Below are positions 1-12,200 of a DNA stretch of 64,000 nucleotides, piece after piece. A program made the translations under genes and the position numbers. The stretch comes from Wyeomyia smithii (Eukaryota; Arthropoda; Insecta; Diptera; Culicidae): assembly GCF_029784165.1 (NCBI RefSeq), contig NC_073696.1:153132372-153196371 (forward strand). Direction: 5' to 3'. The first letter of the stretch is position 1. Each line of letters begins with the position of its first letter. The notes beneath the pieces were generated by a model, which did not search any database, was not told where the DNA came from, and worked only from the letters and a program-made list of their open reading frames with translations.

Positions 1-258
1 GAGCGGCGGGCAGCTGTTTTTTTTGTATACTTTAGGCCAAAAGCATTGCCGAAGTCAAAATCGTTGAATATTTTGCAGATTTCCAAAGACCTGACGTCAC
101 GTTTCAAGGCCGTGACCGAAATTTTAAAGGTCAGACCAAACAAGCTCCGTGTTGTGGTCAATGACCTGAAACAGGCCAACGATATAGCCTGTTCCGAGCT
201 CTTTACCCGAGAATACCGCGTATATGTACCCGCTCGAGACGTGGAGATCGATGGCGCA
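1..258 (+). pseudogene. LINE A ORF1 (gag-like), 5' part, cut by window edge and by an insertion
   Basis: The frame is open from base 1 and aligns residue for residue with ORF1 of LINE C further along (minus strand, 27983 downward): both carry the motifs VRPNKLRVVV, LFTREYRVY and DVEIDG. ORF1 proteins of this LINE group bind element RNA. The similarity stops after DVEIDG at about 258 and resumes at about 2655 with VVTDSG, so the reading frame was split by an insertion. The start codon lies before the window. The gene is broken and is not expected to make protein. Confidence 0.85.
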
Positions 259-382
259 CAGTGGGACCAAACTGGAGAAAGACGGACAAAAGTCTTTTTC
301 GACGTTTTAGCACATAGGTGTCTTCGGAGAAGTTTCCTAATATGCGATTTTATATATTTTAAGATATTCGTTGAAAATGTTA

Positions 383-556
383 TTAAGGGGGTATTCAGTC
401 AAAATAAAAGCAACAACTTCTAGTTGCAAGATAACAAATTTAGGTCGTCGGAAAAGTTGTACAAATATAAAATTTATGAATTTTTCTCGAAGACACAAAG
501 TGTCTATATTGTAAACCCATTGAGCTATAATTAAATTTCTGTCAACACCCCCTTAA
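383..556. mobile_element. Candidate small MITE with TTAAGGGGGT ends
   Basis: The segment begins TTAAGGGGGT and ends ACCCCCTTAA, a 10-bp inverted pair 174 bp apart, with weaker similarity further in (rich in TCAAAAT/TTGACAG). TTAA at both ends could be the target duplication. It lies inside the left, unmirrored part of the larger insertion, which supports the composite view. No coding content. Confidence 0.4.
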
Positions 557-704
557 AATCAATTTATTGAGTTTCATGAGTTTGAATCGCATTTAATCGA
601 GTTGACATATTCTACAAAGTTGTTGATGTCATCAAGATACACAACTTTTCTTAAGACTTTAGTATCGTATATCGAATGGTTTGCTCAGAAAATTAATTTT
701 GAGT

Positions 705-955
705 CAAAATTTTACTCATGTTTCGATTAATATATCTCAATGAGTGGTACTTTTTGGCAGCCAAAATTAGCTTAATTTAATCAGTCGTTGTATACACTAG
801 AAGTGTACGGAAAATCATGGCCGGGTATGATCGGGTATTATGGTTTTCCCAGCAATGTTTTCGATCATACTAGTCAAATTTCTGGTGACCTTGTATACGG
901 ATTTTACACTAACTCAACCAGATGTTGGCAGCAGTCTCTCAGAATTTTATGAAAC
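705..955 (+). repeat. Left arm of ~250-bp inverted repeat
   Basis: Shares long runs with the reverse complement of 2388-2635, for example CATGGCCGGGTATGATCGGG and TTGGCAGCCAAAATTAGC, with scattered substitutions. It defines a fold-back element inside LINE A ORF1. Confidence 0.8.
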
Positions 956-2007
956 TTTGTGGTTGGGTTGTTAAGGGGACTAGCTCCGAAATAGGGTGAC
1001 CATAAAAAACGACTGTGTTCGATGTATTTAATTTTAAAAAAATTCATAACTTTTGCACCGATTGATCGATTTTTTATCTTTTTAGGTCAAATTAAAGGTG
1101 ATTACGTCTAGTTATAAGAAAAAATACCATAAAATAAATCTGGGTGATTTTATATGCATAATGTATCAAATTATTGAAATTTTTGTCTTGTTTTTAAATT
1201 GAATTTACTCAAATTTAAAAAATAACATATCTCTAAAAGTTCCTCCATTCATAAAGTCAAGTATGCCCTTCAAAATGAGACCAAGAGATATTTTTTATGT
1301 TTGCCCCAAAATGAATGACATACAAATGAAAAACGCATATTTTTTGATGAAAAATAATAATAACTTTGAGTAAAATTGAGATATTTACGATATTAGCATT
1401 GTAAATTGTTTCTCTTAAAAAGCTCTAAAAGTCGTTCAAAGAGAGTTTTGAGATGAAATTTGAAATAAAAAAGTTAGAGCGTAAAATATGTTTTTTCAAT
1501 ATAAATCGGTTGTTTTCAAAGATAGAGAAAATTTTTTTTTTTACAAAGTTACTTAAAATTAATGGAGCTATAACATTGTTGAACAAATTTTTCTTCTATC
1601 TACAAAAATAAAAAAGTTAGATACTTGATTACATCGAAAATGTTGGTCACTATAATTTTTGATAATTTTTCAATGAGCGCTTTATTATATGTTACAACTT
1701 TGTAGAAGAAAGTTTTCTCTAAAATGTTGCTATAGAGCTCTAGACCCAAATTTCCCCCTAAATTCGGTTTCTGGACCATTGTGCACTGAAAACGGTTCTG
1801 AAAAAAAAACAAAAAAATATTTGAAAAAACAGATCAGCTCAAATTTCTTTGAACTTTGATTTTCATATAAAATATTTAGGTATCAATAATCTTCTGAGCA
1901 TTTTAAAAAGGTCACTTTTAAGGAAAAAAAATGTCTAACAAAAAACAAATTATGTCCAACGTTGTTTCATGTTGAAAACATTCCTAGGACACGACAAAAT
2001 TGTTAGA

Positions 2008-2089
2008 AAAAGTTTTTTTTCTTAAAAGTGCCTATTTGAAAAAATTAGAAATTTTTCAAAATAGGCACTTTTAAGAAAAAAAAACTTTA
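2008..2089. repeat. Hairpin within the fold-back insertion
   Basis: Two arms of about 35 nt, built around CTTAAAAGTGCCTATTT and its reverse complement, flank a loop of about 8 nt. Both arms end in homopolymer A/T runs. It is nested inside the larger inverted repeat. Confidence 0.75.
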
Positions 2090-2387
2090 AAAACGATGTG
2101 TTAAAATGACCTTTTTTTCTCAACTCAATTTTTGTTTTTCAGATCAACTTCTTTTAGTATACGATCTCAAATTCACTTTTTCCAATATTTTTTAATGAAA
2201 ATTCAGACAGTTTCCTAAAAGCCATCGCTCGAAAACTTTTCCCTATTCCTCTTCATTATTTTGATATATCTAATTATACAAAAGACATAAAATGTTCAGA
2301 CCTTTTCAACAGTTAGTCTAAATAAATTATCGAAAAAAAAGTTTGCAAAGTTGTTTTGTTTAGTAAGGCTTTCATAATTACAAAGTT

Positions 2388-2635
2388 ACAATAAATTCTG
2401 AGAGGTTGCTGCCAACATTTGGTCGAGCTAGTGTGAAATCCGTAAACAAGGTCATCAGAAATGTGATTGGTATGATCTAAAAGATTGCTAGAAACACCAT
2501 AATTCCCGATCATACCCGGCCATGATTTTTCGTACACTTCTAGTATATACAACAACTGATTTAATTAAGCTAATTTTGGCTGCCACGAAGTGCCAATCAT
2601 TGAGATATATTAATCGAAAAATGAGTAAAATTTTG
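2388..2635 (-). repeat. Right arm of ~250-bp inverted repeat
   Basis: Reverse-complement partner of 705-955, ending near the right edge of the insertion. After it comes a short GGTT-rich stretch and then the resumed ORF1 frame. Confidence 0.8.
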
Positions 2636-2654
2636 GTTGGTTTGGTTTTGGTTG

Positions 2655-3822
2655 GTGCGGCGTCGTGACCGATTCGGGTCTGTCGGTTGAGTGTATACTG
2701 GAAAGCGGAATCAGTTGCTTTAAGAACGCCGCATGCCCCGATGTAAAGATCATTGGTCGTAAGCAACTGCGATCAGTGTCGCTCGTCGGCGGCAAAAAAG
2801 TATACACCCCGTCAGACTCGTTTCGGGTTACGTTCGCCGGGTCTGCACTGCCCAGCCACGTGTCGATTCACCGGGTGCGTCTACCTGTGCGCCTGTATGT
2901 GCCCCGTGTAATGAATTGCACTAATTGTAAGCAGTTAGGTCATACTGCGTCCTACTACTGCAATAAGGCACGGTGCGACAAGTGTGGAGAGACCCATGCT
3001 GAGGCTACCTGCAGTGTGAATGCTGGGAAATGTAGTCACCGCGGGGAAAATCAGCATGAGCTCTCCACATGCGCGGTGTACATGCAGCGCAGGGATAAAA
3101 TCAAGCGGTCTCTCAAAGAGCGTTCTAAGCGTTCTTACGCTGCCATGCTTAAAAACACCGCGATCACTTCTCCCTTTACTTCAAACCCCTTTGATTTACT
3201 GTCCTCTGATGAAACCGATTCGGACGATTCACTAGCGGAAACATCCTATGTAAAACCTAGGGAGTCTAGAAAGAGGAAAAATCTTTCCTCTCCTAAGCTT
3301 CCCAGAAAAGGTCCTAGGATTTCTCAAAGTGAAATGAAAAATACAATCACTACAAAAAGTGCTGCGGAAAAACCGAAGCAAATTCCTGCTGGGCTTGGAA
3401 ATTTAAAGTCTCAGAAGGAGTTCCCAGCACTGCCAGGAACATCTAAAACCCCAGTTGTTCCTTTTGCACATCCAGTTGATAAATCAAATATTGGTGAAAA
3501 TTTGGTGGCGATTGGTGAAATTTTCAGATATCGTGGACTGGATTTTTGAATACTTCAATATACCTGATCCAATCAAAAATTTTCTTGAAGCGTCCCTCCC
3601 AACACTTAGATCATTTTTGAAGCAAATCAAATATTGGTGAAATAATGGTGGCGATTGGTGAAATTTTCAGATATCGTGGACTAGATTTTTGAATACTTCA
3701 ATATACCTGATCCAAACAAAAATTTTCTTGAAGCGTCCCTCCCAACAGTTAGATCATTTTTGAAGCAGTTGACTGCCCAATGGCCCCTCCTTGCAGCGAT
3801 TGTATCCTTCGATGACTAATTT
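2655..3822 (+). pseudogene. LINE A ORF1 (gag-like), 3' part
   Basis: Continues the ORF1 frame from GVVTDSG. It contains three cysteine/histidine knuckles in order (CTNCKQLGHTASYYC, CDKCGETHAEATC, then a C..H..C unit near 3030-3070), a basic/serine-rich linker and a C-terminal segment IVDWIFEYFNIPDP that matches LINE C (IVDWIFKTFNIPDP). The knuckles are typical nucleic-acid-binding motifs of LINE ORF1 proteins. A 143-bp tandem duplication at 3481-3766 shifts the frame before the end; the original stop is near 3822. The product would be RNA-binding in the retrotransposon particle, but this copy is dead. Confidence 0.88.
3481..3766 (+). repeat. 143-bp direct tandem duplication in LINE A ORF1
   Basis: 3481-3623 is repeated at 3624-3766 with few differences (AAATCAAATATTGGTGAAA starts both copies). 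The unit length is not a multiple of three, so it alone destroys the ORF1 frame. Confidence 0.92.
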
Positions 3823-3913
3823 ATCTACTAATGTGAAAGACTCTATCTCTGTCTGACAGTGGAATTGTAGAAGTATTTTACCAAAAATTGATTCTTTTAA
3901 AGTTTTGATCAAT
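3823..3913 (+). pseudogene. LINE A ORF2 first codons (endonuclease start)
   Basis: After the ORF1 stop, the sequence reads QWNCRSILPKIDSFKVLI, the usual opening of the apurinic-like endonuclease domain of LINE ORF2 (compare QWNSRSIMPKLDDL in LINE B). The frame is interrupted at 3913 by LINE B and resumes at 9268. Confidence 0.85.
3899..3913 (+). repeat. Left target-site duplication of LINE B
   Basis: AAAGTTTTGATCAAT occurs here and again at 9253-9267, directly bordering LINE B. The first A's are ambiguous with the poly-A tail on the right side. Confidence 0.93.
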
Positions 3914-4097
3914 CAGTCTCAGTTCAGTTGTTGCCGAGTGCAGTCGAGTATTCTATTCGTCCGGTGCGAGTATTTCAACAACTTCTATTGTGATCTCTAT
4001 CAAAGCTAAGTATTGCCTATTACAGGCTTCTATTGTTTAGTCCATTGTGCAGCAAAAGGCCATTATAGTAGGACAGTGAACCAATTTTTTTCTTATC
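3914..4097 (+). promoter_or_regulatory. LINE B 5' UTR, probable internal promoter
   Basis: The 184 bp between the insertion point and the ORF1 start begin CAGTCTCAGTTCAGTTG. Full-length LINEs of this type are transcribed from internal promoters in the 5' UTR with initiation at the first bases. No tested element is visible; the role is inferred from position. Confidence 0.45.
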
Positions 4098-5495
4098 ATG
4101 GACCTCGATAGTGGGGGTTCTGAAGAAGACCAGTCAGATGAGATGGAATTCCACGACAATGGCCCCACGACCGACGCAATACCTTTAGTTAAACCCATAT
4201 CGGATGATCTCATGGCAAATGTCCTGAAGTATCCCCAGACCAAGCGGCTCCGTGAATACCCTGCATCTGCTAAAGCTCCATATACTGTCTATGTTCGACA
4301 AATGGAGAAACCAATCAACGTTTTATGAGTGTCCGCGGAACTTCACAAGTCTTACAAGACCGTCAGGTTAATTGAGAAGGTAAATTATGGTAAACTGAAA
4401 ATCATTTTTTCTGACCTCAATGAAGCCAATCAGTCAGTAAAAAATGAGCTACTGTGCAGATTGTACCGAGTGTACATCCCCTGTTCGGATGTTGAAATCG
4501 ATGGAGTGATTGAAGAAGCCGAGATCGATTTCGAGCACGTGGTTAAACATGGAAGTGGCAAATTTAAAGATGGCAGACTTAAACCTGTCCGCGTTCTCGA
4601 ATGCCAAAGATTAGTAGAAAATGTCTCAGACTCAACAAAAACATTTGTCCCATCTCGTTCCGTTAGGATTACTTTTGAAGGAACCATAGTTCCAGCGTAC
4701 CTTGCGGTCGACCATGTGCTCCTTCCGGTTCGTGTTTTTACCCCCAAGGTTATGATTTGCGAAAGGTGTAAAAAATATAATCATACCGCTAAAATGTGTA
4801 ACAACGAGGAAAAGTGTGGTAAATGCGGAGCAGTACATGATGAAGCTACCTGTGAGGCTCCGAAAGGCACTTGTTTCGCTTGCGACGGTGTTCATGCAGA
4901 AGTTAGGTTATGTCCACAATACAAATCCAAGGTGAAGACCTTGAAAAAGAAAATCATCAATAGATCAAATTCGTCTCATGCACAGGTGATCAAATCGCTG
5001 TCAGTGGCACCAGACTTCGCTAATGATAATTATTATCAAAGTCTGTCTGATGACGATTCGGACAATGACGTGTCTGAGGAAGCTAAAGCTCATTGCAGCT
5101 ACGAGGTACCTATCAAAAGGCGGAAGGTTACGAGCCGTTACTCCCCTGCTACTAATACTGCGATAGATGGTGTTAGTAATGATGCTTCTAATGTTCCGAA
5201 AGCGAAGAAAAAATCTAATCCTCCCAATCTAGATGATACCACACATTTTCCCAATTTGCCTAAGCAGAACGGAAGGGTTTTGTCGTTAAACGTACAAAGC
5301 GCGACCGAAAGTCCTGACGATAGCTCCTCGAAAGTAACTTTTGAGTTCCTGATTGGTTTGTTAACTGACACATTTCAATTATCCAGCACATGGGTAACAA
5401 TGTTTCACAATTTGATTCCCCTTTTCAAAAAAATCTGGAAGAAGATAATTGAAAAAGTGCCCCTCCTAGCTTTTCTGATCGAAGACATTCACTGA
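4098..5495 (+). pseudogene. LINE B ORF1 (gag-like RNA-binding protein), one nonsense codon
   Basis: Starts MDLDSGGSEEDQ with an acidic N-terminus. The N-terminal region matches ORF1 of LINE C (KPINVL, YRVYIPCSDVEIDG). Three knuckles follow at about 4760-4920: CERCKKYNHTAKMC, CGKCGAVHDEATC and CFACDGVHAEVRLC. A basic, serine-rich tail ends in a hydrophobic segment before the stop at 5493-5495. An in-frame TGA at 4326-4328 splits the frame after residue 76; otherwise the frame is open for about 465 codons. The TGA may come from CGA by C-to-T change. Known family role: nucleic-acid chaperone of the retrotransposition complex. Confidence 0.9.
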
Positions 5496-5520
5496 AAAGC
5501 GCAAAACGAACAGACTCACA

Positions 5521-8500
5521 ATTTTCCAGTGGAATTCTCGTAGCATAATGCCAAAATTAGATGACTTGAAAAGCTTTCTGTGTGAACACGATACTAAAAT
5601 ATTTACAATTGGAGAAACGTGGCTGAAACCAGGCTTAGAATTTTCAGTTCCTGGGTTTAACTGCATTCGCCAAGACAGGAACGATGGCTACGGCGGAGTA
5701 CTAATCGGACTATCAACCGAACTAGAATTTCACAGAATTTCGCTTCCGATAGTGAACCCAATTGAAATTGTAGCTTGCCGAGTTGAAATAAAAAGCTTTC
5801 ACTTCTCAATCGCTTCCGTTTATGTGTCACCATTAAGCTATGTCGATTAGCAAACACTGCATCAACAATTTGCGTTAATCCCACAGCCGATGTTTGTTTT
5901 GGGCGGTTTTAACGCCCATGGCACTGCGTGGGGTGAAAAAGAAGATGATTCCCGTTCACAGTTATTGTATGAAGTATTCGAGGAGTTTCAATTGAATGTA
6001 CTTAACACAGGTGAAATAACAAGGGTGGCAGCTCCTTCGACTCGAAGCTCACGAATAGATTTGTCTTTGTGTTCAGCATCGCTATCATTAAACTGTTCGT
6101 GGTTAACCCCTCCCGGATCTTGCTAATAGTGATCATGTACCTATATTAGTGACTTATCGATCTAATAATATTGAGTTTGTAGATATGCCTGCTGATCTTT
6201 GTAGGAATATTGATTGGAATCATCTGCAATGGATAATAAAATGAGAGACTTTGACCAAACAATGGGATGGTTAGAACAGTACGATCGTCTTTATTAAACA
6301 TTAAACAATCTGCTGTTGACTCACAAACAAAATCACTTCACTCACCAAGTCGTAGAAGGGCGCCTACACTATGGTGGGATGCCGATTGCTCAAAAATAAA
6401 AAAAGAACGATCTGAGGCGTATATTTTGTACAGAGAAAAAGGCACAAAGGAAAATTATTTAGGGTACAAGAAACTTAAAACCCAATCAAAAAAACTCTTC
6501 AAACACAAAAAAAGAGAGTATTGGAGGAACCTAGTTGGTACTTTCGACAAAAACACCACTTTAAAAACATTGTGGACTCTCGCAAAGAGACTGCGTAACA
6601 CTTTTGTCTCCGATGGTGAGAAAGGATCACACAGTCATGAATGGATACATGGCTTTGCTGATAAAATTTGTCCGGCATTTGTCCAAAACTGCCCACTAAT
6701 TTTTACAAACCAACCTCATTCGACTTTGTCCCTTGGAGAAAAATTCACATTGTTGGAAATGGAGATAGCTCTATCGGAATGTTCGAATTCATCTCCGGGA
6801 TTAGACAACATCAAATTTGACCTGCTAAAAAAACCTCCCTGTGGCAGCTAAGGAAGTTTTAGTCAATATATTCAACAGCTTCATTACCTGCAATCAAATT
6901 CCTACCTGTTGGAGGGATGTTAAAGTTGTATCCATTTTAAAACCTGGTACGGAGACACAGAATGTGGATTCTTATCGACCTATAAGTCTGATAAGTTGTC
7001 CAAGAAAAATTCTTGAAAAGATGGTGCTCAATAGAATACAGGTATGGGCTGAGAGAAGTAACATCTTATCAAAAACACAGTATAGGTTTAGACAGGGTAG
7101 AAGTACCCGAGATTGTCTAGCTCTTTTAACAACTGATGTGCATAAAGCTTTCGAACAGAAACAAGAGCTAGTTGCTGTGTTCGTGGATGTCCAAGGAGCC
7201 TATGACAACGTTCTTATTGATAAATTATGCATTAAACTGCAAAATTTTGGTGTACCAGAACTCTTAACTAATTTTATGTACAATATGCTGTCAACAAAAA
7301 TCATGCATTTTTATCTCAACAATGAAGAGATGTGTCAAAGAACAAGCAACTTCGGATTAGCTCAAGGGTCAACTCTCAGCCCTTTTCTGTACAATGTATA
7401 CGTAGCTGATATTGATGCATGTATCGAAGATGATTGTGTCCTGACGCAATTTGCAGACGATGCTTGCCTTTGGGCATCTGGTAGAAATAGAAAATTACTG
7501 CAACAATCGATACAGCGTTCTCTAAATAATTTAGACAACTGGGCTATGAAAAATGGCTTGACTTTTTCGTGTAAAAAAACGGAGTTTATGATATTTACAA
7601 GGAGATACACAGAATGGAACATCTCTCTTAACATGAAAGGTGATTCCTGGAAAATCCATGTTCAGTACTTAGTACGTAAATGTAGTCGCCGGATAAATTT
7701 TCTAACTTCGATTGTGGGTTCTTGGTGGGGAGCACATCGCACTACAATGCTAACACTCTATAAAACCACAATTCTTTCCGTCTTAGAATATGGTTGCTTC
7801 GTATTCATGTCAACTGCGAATACCCACATGTTGAAAATAGCAAGAATTCAATACCGATGTCTACGAATCTGTCTCGGAAGTATGGGATCGACCCATAATA
7901 TGTCGTTGGAAGTAGTGGCAGTAGTTTTACCACTGTATTTGAGATTTAATGAGTTGGCTTGTAGGTTCCTTGTAACAGCTCACGTTAACGACACGCAATT
8001 TATCCATAAACTAGACGGATTGTTTGAGATCAACCCTGAATCCAAGTTTCTAACAAGTTACCGAGAATGCTTCAGCCTGCCCACCAGAAAAAGTAATTCT
8101 ATCAGATATTTTGAGTTGGAGGATTGCACAAGAATGTTTGTTATGAACATTGATTTGTCTATACATGCAGAGTTGATAAAGGTTCCTGAATTTATGATTC
8201 ACAGAATTTTGCCAGCATTATGTAACGAAAAGTTCTCTGAATACGCAAGCGAAAACATAATATTCACAGACGGCTCAGTGATTGAAACACACTCGGGCTT
8301 TGGTGCGCACAGTCTACGGGAACAGAGTTTCTATCAGTTGGAGCAGCCTTGTTCGATTTTTGTAGCGGAAATGACAGCGATATATTTTGTATGTCAACGA
8401 ATTCTAATTTATCCTCCAGAGAAATATTTGATTTGTTCAGACAGCTTAAGCTCTCTTGTTGCTTTGCGTAGTATCAAAGTTAACAGTAAGACAAACCCCA

Positions 8501-9104
8501 TAATTTTTGAGCTAAGAAAGCTTGTATTTGAACTTATCAATAAAAGATATGATTTGAAGTTTCTTTGGGTTCATCTCATTCACATATAATTGGGAATGAA
8601 CATGCTGACAGTCTAGCCAAAAAAGGTGCGATGGAGGGTGAGATTTTTGAAAGAAATATTGAATGTACAGAGTTTTTCCCAGAAATAGCCAAAAGGGCTT
8701 ATGACCACTGGCAACAAATATGGGATAAAGATACAATGGGCCGTCACTGTTTTAGCATATTTCCAAACGTTAGCAAGAAACCCTGGTTCCATTTGCTAAA
8801 TGTGGACAGAACATTCATACGTGATATGACCCGCATAATTGTAAATCACTACTGCTTGAACTCTCATCTTTACAGAATAAAACTCACGGAAAGCAACATG
8901 TGTCCTTGCGGCAAAGGCTACGAGGACATCGACCACTTGACTTGGGATTATGAATTGTACGCAGAGTACCGAGCTGAACTCATGACCTCTCTTGAGAGCA
9001 AAAGCAGAAGTAAAATGCCTATCCGCGATTTACTGGGACTTAAAGATGTCGAAGCCATGAAGATATTTCACAGATTTCTCAAAAGAAGGAAAATAAAATT
9101 ATGA
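5521..9104 (+). pseudogene. LINE B ORF2: endonuclease, reverse transcriptase, RNase H
   Basis: Domain order is clear. Endonuclease (5521-6230) has GETWLKPG and SDHVPI, but the GDFN motif reads GGFNAH (a catalytic Asp is lost). RT (about 6750-7650) has FVDVQGAYDNV, QGSTLSPFLYN and an intact FADD. RNase H (about 8250-8640) has FTDGS, EMTAIYF, CSDSLSS and NEHADSLAK. A Cys motif CPCGKGYEDIDH follows. Breaks: a TAG at 5848-5850, frameshifts near 6110, 6835 and 8570, a TGA near 6242, and a gap in the thumb region near 7650 where the usual YLG segment is missing. The start was taken from the QWNSRSI motif just after ORF1. Dead copy. Confidence 0.9.
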
Positions 9105-9252
9105 AATGCTTAGGATAAGTCTTTGGTTGCGATTATAATATTTTGTAATTGCATATTTTATTAACTATAATTTTACATTTGTAACATGATACACGGCTCT
9201 GTGATGGTAAATGCCAATTGAGGCTAAAATAAACGTTGCAAATTAAAAAAAA

Positions 9253-9267
9253 AAAGTTTTGATCAAT
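9253..9267 (+). repeat. Right target-site duplication of LINE B
   Basis: Second copy of AAAGTTTTGATCAAT directly after the A tail of LINE B. The LINE A endonuclease frame resumes immediately after it. Confidence 0.93.
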
Positions 9268-12200
9268 AAAAAAATGCGATGCATTTTCCCTCTGTGAAAC
9301 TTGGCTTACTTCGAATACTGATCTTAACTTCCAAGATTTTAATATTATTCGTCTTGATCGGGACACCCCGTATGGAGGAGTACTTCTAGAGATTAAAAAG
9401 TTCTATTCTTTCTATCGTATTAACCTCGTGTCCCGAAACCTCCAGCGCGCCCAAGCGCTTTAGATCTATCTTTATGTTCCACGACGCTACGGTTGGATTG
9501 CACATGGAAGGTAATCCTCGATTCCCACGGTAGCGACCATTTGTCTATTCTAATTTCAATTACTAACAGGTCAACTCGCACGCGACCAATTGATATTCCG
9601 TATGACCTCACACGGAATATCGATTGGAAGTTATACGAGGAAATGGTTTCAGAAGCTGTCGAGTCGATTCAACATCATTCACCACATGAAGAATACAACC
9701 TCCTTGCGGGCTTGATTCTCGACGGTGCGTTACAAGCCCAAACGAAAAAATATCCAGGCGTAACAATCAAAGAACGGCCTCCTACTCCATGGTGGGACAA
9801 AGAGTGCTCTGATGTCTACACGCAAAGATCCGACGCGTATTTAGCCTTCCGGGATACAGATAAGGCCGACGACTTTAAACGGTATTCGGAGCTTGACACC
9901 AAGCTTAAAAACTTGGCTAAAGCAATGAAACGCGGATATTGGCATCGGTTCGTAAACGAGACGTCAAAGGAGACATCGATGAGCACTCTTTGGAACACAA
10001 CCCGAAGAATGCGAAATCGTATGGCAAAATCAAATATCCACCGACTCGAGCGAGGAGTCTTCGAGTCGGTGGATATTTGATTTTGCCAGGATGATATGTC
10101 CGTACTCTGTTCCTGCTCAAAACCTTGTTCGCGATACGTCTCCGGGTCACGACGCGATAGAATCACCTTTTACGATGGCAGAATTTTCAGTTGCCCTCCT
10201 GTCCTGTAACAATAACGCACCTGGGTTAGATAGAATCAAATTCAACTTGTTGAAGAATCTATTCGGCACTGCCAAGAGGCGCTTGTTGAACTTGCTCAAT
10301 AAGTTCCTGGAGCAAAACATTGTACCGCAGGATTGGAGGCAAGTGAAGGTGATCGCCATCCAAAAACCGGGAAAACCAGCCTCTGATCACAACTCCTATA
10401 GGCCGATTGCAATGCTAACCTGTATCCGGAAATTGATGGAAAATATGATGGATACTCCGTCGCTTAGACCGCTGGGTCGAATCAAATGGTCAGATACTCA
10501 GATTGGCTTCCGCCGTGCCAAAGGGACGAACGATTGTCTTGCGTTGCTTTCTACAGATATTCAGCTGGCGTATGCTCGCAAAAAAAACAAATGGCGTCTG
10601 CGTTCTTGGACATTTAGGGGCTTTTGATTCCGTTTCAATTGAAATTCTTTCGGGCAAACTTCACCGGCAAGGATTTTCTCCAATTTTAAACAATTTTTTG
10701 CATAATTTGTTGTCCGAAAAGCACGTGCATTTTACGCATGGCGATTTGGCAACTTTTCGAATTAGTTACATGGGTCTTCCCCAGGGCTCATGTTTAAGCC
10801 CCCTTCTTTACAATTTTTACGTAAATGACATCGACGATTGTCTACACGAATTCATGCACGATAAGACAACTTGCAGACGACAACTCTGTTACAGGAGCCA
10901 AAGCTACCGATCTGCAAGGACCATTGCAAGATACCTTGGACAATTTATCTGCTTGGGCTCTACAGCTAGGTATCGAATTCTCTCCGGAGAAGACTGAGAT
11001 AGTAGTTTTTTCTAGGAAGCATGAACCTGCGTAGCTCCAGCCACGATTAATGGGTGAAACGATTTCTCAGGTTTTGGTCTAGTTCGACTCTAAAGGCACC
11101 TGGGATTGTCACGTGAGGTATCTGATGAAAAACAAAGAGTGAATTTTCTTCGTACAATAACCGAATCATGGTGGGGAGCACACCCGGGAGACCTTATAAG
11201 GCTTTACCAAACAACGATATTGTCTGTAATTGAGTACGGGTGTTTCTGCTTCCGCTCCGCAGCAAGCACACATTTGATCAAACTGGAGCGAATACAATAT
11301 CGTTGTTTGCGTATCGCCTTAGGTTGCATGCAATCAACCCATACGATGAATTTGGAGGTCTTAGCTGGAGTTCTACCATCGAAAAAGCGCTTCTGGAGTC
11401 TGTCTTCTCGTATTCTTATCAAATGTGAGGTCTTGAACCGTCCTGTGATTGAAAATTTTTAAGGGTTAATCGAACTTAATTCTCAAACCCGTTTTATGAC
11501 ATTGTATTTCAATCACATGTCACAAAATATTAACTCTTCTTCGAATATTCCAAATCGTGTCAACTTATAAAATACTTTTGATTCTACTGTGTTTTTCGAT
11601 ACATCCATGATAGAAGAAACTCGTGGAATCCCGGATCATTTACGCGTGCAGCAGAGCCCCAAAATTTTTTCTAATAAATTTCGAAACGTTAACTGCGATA
11701 AAATGTTCTACACTGACGGATCACTTCTCAATGGGTCCACTGGCTTCTGTACCTTCAATAACACTTTAACCGTCTCCCATAAGCTCGATAATCCTCCTTC
11801 TGTTTACGTCGCAGAATTAGCTGCAATTCAGTACACCCTAGGGATTATCGAAAAAATGTCCACGGACCATTATTTCATCTTTACGGACAGTCTCAGTTCC
11901 ATTGAGGCTCTCCGATCGATGAAAGATGTTAAGCACTCTCCGTATTTCCTGGGGAAAATACGGGAATATGTGAGTGCTTTCTCCGAAAAATCGTTTCAGA
12001 TTACCTTAGCGTGGGTCCATTCTCACTGCTCGATACCGGTCAATGAGAAAGCGAACTCTTTGGCTAAGGTGGGCGCAACAAACGGTGAAATTTATGAAAG
12101 ACCAATTGCCTTTAATGAATTTTTCGCATTTGTACGTTAGAATACGATCATCAGTTTGCAAAATTCTTGGACCAAGGGGGAACTGGGAAGGGTGTTACAT

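Larger units (their letters stand above)
259..2654. mobile_element. Non-coding inverted-repeat insertion inside LINE A ORF1
   Basis: About 2.4 kb of AT-rich sequence lies between two halves of the ORF1 frame. It holds an imperfect inverted repeat of about 250 bp (705-955 against 2388-2635). No transposase or long frame is visible. The junctions read GATGGCG on the left and GGCGTCGTG on the right where the uninterrupted gene would read GATGGCGTCGTG, so a short duplication of about 3-4 bp (GCG or GGCG) is possible but unproven. The left 445 bp before the inverted repeat has no mirror on the right, so this may be a composite of two insertions. Class unknown: a non-autonomous DNA transposon is the best guess. 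Confidence 0.6.
3914..9252 (+). mobile_element. LINE B, full-length non-LTR retrotransposon nested in LINE A
   Basis: A 5.3-kb element with 5' UTR, ORF1 (three zinc knuckles), ORF2 (endonuclease, reverse transcriptase, RNase H, C-terminal Cys motif), a short 3' UTR with AATAAA near 9230 and an A tail. It is flanked by the 15-bp duplication. It is distinct from but related to LINEs A and C, sharing domain order and motifs such as SWWGAH and YRCLRI. The RNase H domain and three-knuckle ORF1 suggest an I/Loner/Outcast-type mosquito lineage; the exact family is not determined. Several stops and frameshifts make it inactive. Confidence 0.93.
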
